DNA of 64,000 bases. It comes from Clusia tigrina. Taxonomy: Eukaryota; Arthropoda; Insecta; Diptera; Clusiidae. The notes beneath the pieces were generated by a model that was given only the letters and a program-made list of their open reading frames with translations, searched no databases and was not told the origin of the DNA. The stretch is from the NCBI GenBank assembly GCA_920105625.2, contig OV050030.1, positions 29,196,516 through 29,260,515 of the forward strand, read 5' to 3'. Positions 57,236 to 64,000 of this stretch are shown here, in pieces (position 1 is the first letter of the stretch; each line of letters begins with the position of its first letter). Both the position numbers and the translations under genes were made by a program.

Positions 57236-57360
57236 ATTCTCTGGGAGGAAGATAATATATTCAACTTCATATATTAAGTTGAACTTCATGAAGAGTTCCA
57301 ATTCTCTGGGAGGAACATAATACATTCAACTTCATACATTAAGTTGAACTTCATGAATAG
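57236..57360. repeat. 65-bp tandem duplication containing a palindrome
   Basis: Two units starting ATTCTCTGGGAGGAA at 57236 and 57301, each with TTCAACTTCATAYATTAAGT followed by TGAACTTCATGAA. TTCAACTT and AAGTTGAA form an inverted repeat with an 8-nt loop in each unit. Confidence 0.9.
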
Positions 57361-59574
57361 TATGTGATACTGCGTATTTTGTTTTTAATCGGAACGTACC
57401 AGTACCTTTAGTTTTATACTCGTATATTATGTAAACTATAAGCATTAAATAACTTTAGTTAAGTTAGGCCATTTCAGCGTTGAATACTCAGTCAGTTTTG
57501 CATTGTTCAAGTGGTTTGTTCTAAAGCGTAAGCTCTACCATTTAGAAGAGCAAAGTTTATTACAATTTAATATCAGCGGAACGTGTTATCAGTGAACGTA
57601 AGTTTTTTTAAATTTTATTATTATTATTTATTTAGTTTCTTTATATATAAACAAGTGAGAACACATTGGGAAAATAAAAATGAAAATTTAGAAACACATG
57701 CACTATATTCTTCTATCAGTGAGTGCGACTGAAACATTTTAAGAAAGAGAACAAAAGAACCATCGAAGTCGGTGACACGATGGCAGAAAAAAACCAATTA
57801 TCTATTGTTTTATACTCGTATGCAGGTACTCATAATTTAGTATGACTATATTTGGATATTCATTGTCGATAAATTATTTTCTTGTATAAAATGAGACATA
57901 TTTAAGTACATAACTAAAATTAGTTGGCAATATGAATTTTCGAACATTATTTGAAGAGTATAGGTAGTTTTTATCCAAATAGCAACTAATCAATTATATA
58001 CATTGAAGTTTGACACAATAAATTCACAGAAGAGTGCATGAAAGATGTTCAAGTTCTTTACAGAGCAGTGGAATGCCATTAGCAGAGTAAATTAATATAG
58101 AAATAATATACCTTGAACCTATCGTGGATAAGCAATTCTACGTATTAAAAAATAGGTCATACAAATAAAGTTCGTATATATACAACAAGCCTGTAATATT
58201 TCGAAGTCAGTAGATTTATTTATTATGATAAGGTTCCTATTAAAAGTAAACTAAAGGGTCAGTTTTCAATTCTGAGATGTACTACGAAGCACTGACTACA
58301 GGAATACAATATTGCAGATAAATACATAAAATTTTTACTTTTATGTCAATGATCAGGAACTACACTTCGTAGCCAGCAAGAAGCACACAAATTTTTATGT
58401 TTTGACCACTCTTACTATCCGTTTATTCAGATATGGAATTCTTAGCCCTTAAATATCTTTGCAGACAGTAAGAGAGATGATTGTCCAAACTGTATATATT
58501 TCTGAGACTTCATCATCCGTGATTGTAAGGATTTATTTAAAAATTAAGTTGCAACAAATGGCGGAATAAACATCATCGTATTCATGAACATCATCGTAGC
58601 TGAAAATGCTATTCAGATACTAGAAAGCTTCAGATACCATAAATATAGTAACCATTCTATTCGAGAATACGGAAAGACAGTGTTGAACTATTCCATATGG
58701 TGTAATATACACCTTGTCTAGAGATAGAAATGTTATTCAGGTACCATAAAAGTACTAAACATTTTATTTTAGGATAAGGATAAGGTATGTCGAACTAATT
58801 TTTCAAATTTTTGGTACTTTATTCGTGAAAACACGAACTTAGAATTTAGCAGTCGATATCAAAACGTAAAGAAAAGAAGTATATCAGATATTTTATACGC
58901 ACAAACTTTCAAATATTTTCATATACTATATGATACAATTTCGTCCGAATAAACTGATATTTCCTTATAGTATAAGTTCTCGTTAATAGGGTTTACTAGA
59001 ACCACTTTAATTAACTAGTCGGCAAATATAGAAGGTATGGACTGAGTCGCTTGATTTCCCTTTCATTATGATCCTGAGATACTCTCTATTTATTTTATAT
59101 TTCATGCTTATCTATAAGATGTTGTTTGAGAGCATTTTTTAACTTCCTCACAATAAATAAACAGCTGCCGAATTGTGATAAAACTAACACGATAATTGTT
59201 AATATCTACAAAGTTAATTAATTAACTACACAATTTGTTTTGTATTGCATCAGACCCCTATCAATATTTGCTAACTATTATATAAAAAAACGCTCACTTG
59301 ATCACGACTCCACTTATTCTCGACTCCACTTATTCTCAGCCGTTATTTAGAAAATATCAATAAAATGAACCGTCAAGGTCGAAGCTTATCAGAAATTTTG
59401 CTGGTATTGAAAGAGTCTGCTTTGTCCTTTTCCTTCACACATCATGTTTTGGGGATCACTGAAGACTTATTCTGTTATATCCCCAGTTCTGCAATAAGTT
59501 TAAAACAATTTAATATATGCGTCCAGTGTAAACGACCTAAGGACTTTTGAAACTGCCTGAATATTGGAATCGAT

Positions 59575-59606
<32 letters not shown>

Positions 59607-60140
59607 TTCTTGGAGGCGATGCCTGATAAACAATCCAATTATATAAATTTCTGCTGCTAATGGAACCTCAAATCAGAGTTGAAATGCAGTTGAATGCAAT
59701 ACTCGCCATACCAGATTTTGGTTACTATTTACCATGACTCATATGCAGTCAATTATATTTTAGCACAGAATTTTTTCAAAGGCTTTCAAATGGTAGCCCA
59801 TGAAGATACTTGTTTTGTACCAGTCCTCACCAATTGCCACGTCACTAAAATCTCTCTGAAGAACCAATATCAGCTTCCACATGAGTTCACATCTTATCTG
59901 ACCACATATTTTCTGAGTAATAGCATTTTGTTTCAATAATATGGATTTACTTTTATATTTATTTTACACCTAAGGACAGTTTTGGATACAAATATATAAA
60001 GGCAAATAATACATTTTAAATAATTTAGATACTAATACCTTTCGAATACGGCGTCTTACAATTCGAACTTTTTGAAGGGTGATTTGCTAACTCCAATGAA
60101 GGGATACTCAGGGCAAATTTAATGGTATTGCTCTGATATA
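57361..60140. other. A+T-rich intergenic DNA upstream of the CRAL-TRIO gene
   Basis: No supported gene over about 2.8 kb. A stretch at 57480-57600 ends GTGAACGTAAGTTTTTTT and could be a non-coding first exon with a donor site, but no acceptor partner can be assigned. (TA)12-13 lies at 59580-59607. ORFs at 59365-59550 and 59694-59939 have no recognisable motif. Confidence 0.4.
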
Positions 60141-60144
60141 GAAC

Positions 60145-60152
60145 TATATAAG
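60145..60152 (+). promoter_or_regulatory. Probable TATA box of the CRAL-TRIO gene
   Basis: TATATAAG, 72 bp before the ATG. A start of transcription about 30 bp downstream would leave a 5' UTR of about 45 nt. Confidence 0.5.
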
Positions 60153-60223
60153 TCTATACATAATTGAGAGAAACATTTATACAAAATTATTTTTTATCCC
60201 ACTTCTGTTAATTTTCGAAGATT

Positions 60224-61306
60224 ATGGTCATGTCTCAAGTACGTCCACTTAATGCAGAACTGCAGAAGATTGCCATCAAGGAATTAAATGAAGTGCCCGA
60301 ACGAATGGCCGAAGATCTCAACGCGTTGAAAGCATGGATCAAGCAGCAACCCCATCTACGCGCTCGCACAGATGATCAATTTTTGTTGGCGTTTCTGCGT
60401 GGCTCTAAATACAGTTTAGAAACGGCCAAAACGAAGTTGGATAAATATTACACAATGCGCACAAAGTATCCAGATTTGTTTCAGTGTCATGATGTGGATA
60501 AACCGATTTTCCGGGAAATTCTACGCTGGGGGTAAGAAGATATAAAATTTCATACACATATTGGAAAATATTTGAACAAAATTGTGTCTTTCATTAACCA
60601 CCTACAGTATTATGTACCTCCTGCCCACACCTCTGCATGGTAAAGGATCTCGCATTTGTATAGCGAATGGCAAATATCCTATGGAAAAATTCAGCGTTGT
60701 GGATATTATGAATGTTATGTCGGCTGTTATCGAAATTCTTATACTCGAGGATGATGTTACTTGTATTAACGGTTTGGTCTTCGCTACCGATATGACAAAT
60801 GTAAAAATGTCGTTTTTCAATCAAGTCCCACCGTCTCTGGCAAGAAAACTTGTATACTTTTGTGTGGAATGTTTGCCATTTCGTTTCAAAGCATCCCACT
60901 ATTTTAATATTTCTAACGGTTTGATGCCCATCTATAATATTTTGAAGCCGATGTTGCCAAAAAAACTTCAAAAAAGGGTATGTACAAATTTAAAGATAGT
61001 GAAACAAAACTTGTTTGTTGATTAAAGTAACCGCTTCAATATTTACAGCTCTTCTTACATGGAGATAGAATTGATTCATTATATGAAAGAATGCCAAAGA
61101 TATATTTGCCAGTAGAGTATGGCGGCACAAATGGCAGCATTGAAGACATCACAGCTTACTGGAATAAGAAAATGGATGAATACAGAGACTACTTTAAGGA
61201 CAATGTAAATTATGGTACTGATGAGCATTTGCGGCAAGGAAAACCTATCGATTTCGAAAGCATGTTTGGACTGGATGGATCTTTCCGCCAATTGAATCTG
61301 GATTAA
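60224..61306 (+). CDS. CRAL-TRIO domain protein (alpha-tocopherol transfer protein-like)
   Basis: Three exons, 60224-60531, 60608-60977 and 61049-61306, separated by GT..AG introns of 76 and 71 bp, give 311 aa, the usual length for insect CRAL-TRIO proteins. The N-terminal CRAL-TRIO-N helix bundle is at about residues 10-90, with DDQFLLAFLRGSKYSLETAK (50-69), KLDKYYTMR and YPDLF. The lipid-binding CRAL-TRIO (Sec14-like) domain follows in exon 2, with VFATDM, CLPFRFKASHYFNISNG and LKPMLPKKLQKR, and runs into exon 3 with LFLHG, LPVEYGGTNGSIED and the end FRQLNLD. Such proteins are cytosolic carriers of small lipophilic ligands; the ligand here cannot be predicted. No lesion is visible. A TATA box lies at 60145. 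Two same-strand pseudogenes upstream show a decaying cluster. Confidence 0.92.
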
Positions 61307-62779
61307 TCGAAAATATATTATTTAACTATTGCTTCTTTATTCAAATTTTATATATTTTGAACCTTGATTGTAATTACCTATGACCAATGTAAATATAACC
61401 TCATCCGCGGAATTATAGACTTGCAGCATTAGTTAATTATATATCGAACCCTAAATAACATAGAAAGTTCGTATAGGTTCGCTACATTTAGTCAATAAGC
61501 TTTTCTGTGGTGCTTGCGATAACCGGGCCTAAGGCTTAATATATCAGGAAGAATTCGATCTCAACTTAATCAGCATATATTCATCCTATTAATAAAGTTA
61601 ATGAAGACATTTAAATTGATTTTAAAATTAAAGTTTCCATAGAATCCATATCAAAGGAACTAACTGGCTTTAATCATGATAATGATGATTATATTTTACC
61701 ATAGGGCACACATTTGTAGAATCAATACGATTAACGAACCTTCTTCACTAGTGTTTTTGTGTCCGTGATGAACTTTTTTATAATTTAAATGAACAAAATG
61801 AATTAAAAATATATCTGCCTGTACTCGGATTTGCTCTGTTTAACTCTGAACTTGAAATGTGACAAAACTTATCCGGCCAAAAAATGTTACTTACTTCTTG
61901 AAGATTTATATATGGATTCTATATATGGTTCACTGCACTGCGAATAATAAACAATTTCTTATGATTATCACAAATAAATAAGATATATTCCGATAAAAAC
62001 CTTAATTTGATCGATCTAATCGTTAATACATTCTCGTATAATATGATCGGAATATCTAATGAACCCTATTGGATGTAATATGATGGAAAATTGAGTTAGA
62101 TTTGTTCAGGCAGATGTTCTATATACTATAGAATATAAGCAAAATGTAAATATAATGCATTAAGTAAACCGCTTTATTCCAGAGCCAAAAATGGAACATG
62201 AATATGATGAGGCATACATACATGTGGGATTTGATACCACGAAATAAAACACAGCAAGTAAGAAGATTAAAATAAGTATTTAATAATGCGATAATATTAA
62301 TACGTTAATGCGCACACCAATAACACACGTCTGACCGCTTGGACATCAACTAAACGACTGCGCATGCTTATTGATTGTAGTGCGTTTGGTGTGGTTGTAT
62401 CGCCGAATGGTGATGCCAGTCGCTATCACTCGCATTACCACATACATATGAGGAATACTAGATAAATTCGAAAAATATTGAAAGATACCTCTTAAAATTT
62501 ACATGCATTACATAAACACAGTACATCAAAAAAAGTTTTGCGATTTATTAAAAAGGTAAAACAAATTCTGTAGAAAAATGTGTGGAAGTCTGTTTTAGAA
62601 CCAACCACAATCGTAGTGGATTCAAAGTTCCAGTTCAGACCGAGTATACATACAAAAGGACACATAAGATCTTCTTACAAAATTTTTAATATAGGCTCAG
62701 ATGTGTTCTCGTCTTCCTGATATAATCGACAGGAATAATTGAGATATTTAAGATATATTTAGTACTCCCTTTACAACGC
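61307..62779. other. 3' flank of the CRAL-TRIO gene and A+T-rich intergenic DNA
   Basis: AATAAAG near 61590 is the first good polyadenylation signal after the stop. 62320-62460 is locally richer in G+C, without a recognisable feature. Confidence 0.4.
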
Positions 62780-63130
62780 GCTTAAAATGCTTAGGAGTCC
62801 TACAATTTGGGAGATTGCAATACATCTCAGGAATGGACAGTACTGCTTAAATTCGCTAAAAGGGTTGACATCCTACGAGATGTCTACTGGAAATCTGCTT
62901 AAAGGTCAGAGCCCATATGGTATCGCTAGGGACCAATCGGTCTATGCGTGGCTTTATGCCAGCCAGGTAACCTAACCTAGTACTCCCTTTGTCAACAACT
63001 CCGGCTTGATGTAAATGTTTCAAAAGTATTACCATTTTTTAGGCCCGCCAGGACATGGCAACAAAACGGCACACTTCCTAATTGAGGCGACCTGAAGTCG
63101 CTAGCTATTTTACCTACCTACCTAGTACTC
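62780..63130. repeat. Possible 3' end of a LOA-like element, CCTACCTACCTA tail
   Basis: G+C-richer stretch ending GCTATTTTACCTACCTACCTAG (63105-63126), like the 3' UTR end of the LOA element at 21180-21193. GGCGACCTGAAGTCGC near 63084 is an inverted repeat. No coding match, so tentative. Confidence 0.35.
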
Positions 63131-64000
63131 CCTCAAATTCTTGGCATTACTGTGCCTACTTTCAATTGTAACTTTTTTTTAGACTGCCTCAGTACATCGT
63201 ATTGAGGACACATTTTATGAGCCAAACCGCAAAAACATACGTACTGGTTTCCAACAAAAGTTTAGTTAATTATGGTAAGTGAGTTTTCATGAAGAATTCT
63301 GACACTCTAACCAAGCCTAAGAAGGAGGAACTGAGGCCTTCGAAGCATTCTGTTTGAAAGATAATGAAAGCACCATTTCTATGAATAGTATTCGTAGCTT
63401 CTGCAGCAAGGAGTTCGATTCGGAATATGGAGGATACATTGAAAACTGTGAACTAAATGGCACCTAATTTTCCAGTAAGATTTTAAATTTTCGTGTTTTA
63501 GCATCCCAATATAAAGATGAGATAATATAAAATTTTACGTCAATATACCTTTTGGTTTTTAGTGATATGAAGTCTATAGACCAAAGACGAATAAGGTTGA
63601 AAAACTGTTTGTGCAGTTATTTTTTCTTTGAATATAAAGATAAAATAGGAATGAATGGACCTATTGGTTTATAGTTTAGAATTAGGTTTGTGTGCCCAAT
63701 AAAATTACATAAATTGGGCTTTTCTATGATAGGCAAATTTGTAGTAAACAGCCAAAAAAAGAAAATGCGAAAGTCGATGCTCCAATATCAGCAGAAAGCT
63801 TTTCAGTCACTGTAAACACCAATGAATTCAGTCCAATTAACATAGTCTCACATTTCCAACCGCCACAACTGTCTCTTAAACTTGTTAGACGTATCTATAT
63901 AATTTATTACCATACTTACTGCTTTAGTACTAAGTGAGACGTATAAAATTAGAGAAAACTCCGTTTAATCGAATACAGACAGTTATAAGACAATGTACGG
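63131..64000. other. A+T-rich DNA to the end of the window
   Basis: No supported gene. A 46-codon frame near 63325-63466 contains EYGG but no other CRAL-TRIO residues. Confidence 0.4.

Noticed and set aside
57480..57607. Possible non-coding first exon ending at a GTAAGT donor
   Set aside because: No downstream acceptor or coding exon can be tied to it; kept only as a note.
59365..59939. Two ORFs of 61 and 81 codons
   Set aside because: No motif, no repeat match and no splice partner that I can support.
63325..63466. 46-codon frame with EYGG considered as a CRAL-TRIO fragment
   Set aside because: Only four residues match; the surrounding CRAL-TRIO residues are absent.

Overview
This window is nuclear DNA of an insect, almost certainly a higher fly (Diptera). 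The coding genes have short introns (52-76 bp, plus one of about 300 bp) with GT..AG ends. The gene families (DUF1091/DM8 secreted proteins, CRAL-TRIO lipid-transfer proteins) and the transposons (mariner, BEL/Pao, and the I, jockey, LOA, R1 and RTE clades) are typical of flies, and non-coding DNA is very A+T rich. A tephritid-like fly is my inference; the species cannot be read from the sequence. I see no bacterial-type operon, tRNA, rRNA or CRISPR array.

Five genes look intact. Four are tandem paralogues on the minus strand (3071-4084, 11468-12482, 25093-26096, 38653-39626). Each has four exons and encodes a 189-190 aa secreted DUF1091 protein. Genes 1 and 2 form one close pair and genes 3 and 4 another. 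The fifth, at 60224-61306 (+), has three exons and encodes a 311 aa CRAL-TRIO protein. Two CRAL-TRIO pseudogenes (43325-44330 and 51935-53127) lie upstream of it on the same strand.

Most of the rest is a transposon graveyard with readable nesting. (1) 1-2422: R1 and LOA-like fragments. (2) 5179-10842: a decayed LOA-like element (-), then an I-clade element (+) split at a TA by a mariner (7985-9199). (3) 12961-21193: a LOA-like element (+) interrupted at 13601-18545 by a jockey-clade element, which carries an R1-clade fragment fused in frame to its reverse transcriptase. (4) 21631-23150: an RTE-like fragment. (5) 30570-38151: an internally deleted mariner containing a nearly complete BEL/Pao LTR retrotransposon (31462-38100). 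(6) 41936-55990: a Harbinger transposase relic, a solo LTR, jockey, RNase H-bearing and LOA fragments, and copies of a non-coding dispersed repeat.

The tandem duplications make the history legible. Empty sites for two insertions survive in paralogous DNA: 24569-24610 for the mariner/BEL nest and about 5195-5230 for the LOA element. The most unusual signal is a cluster of near-perfect heat-shock elements at 24128-24310, upstream of a TATA-type, LTR-like promoter on the minus strand; it has been amplified by 62-bp tandem repeats and is reduced in the sister copy at 30250-30298. From about 56 kb to the end, outside the CRAL-TRIO gene, the DNA is A+T-rich with few recognisable features.
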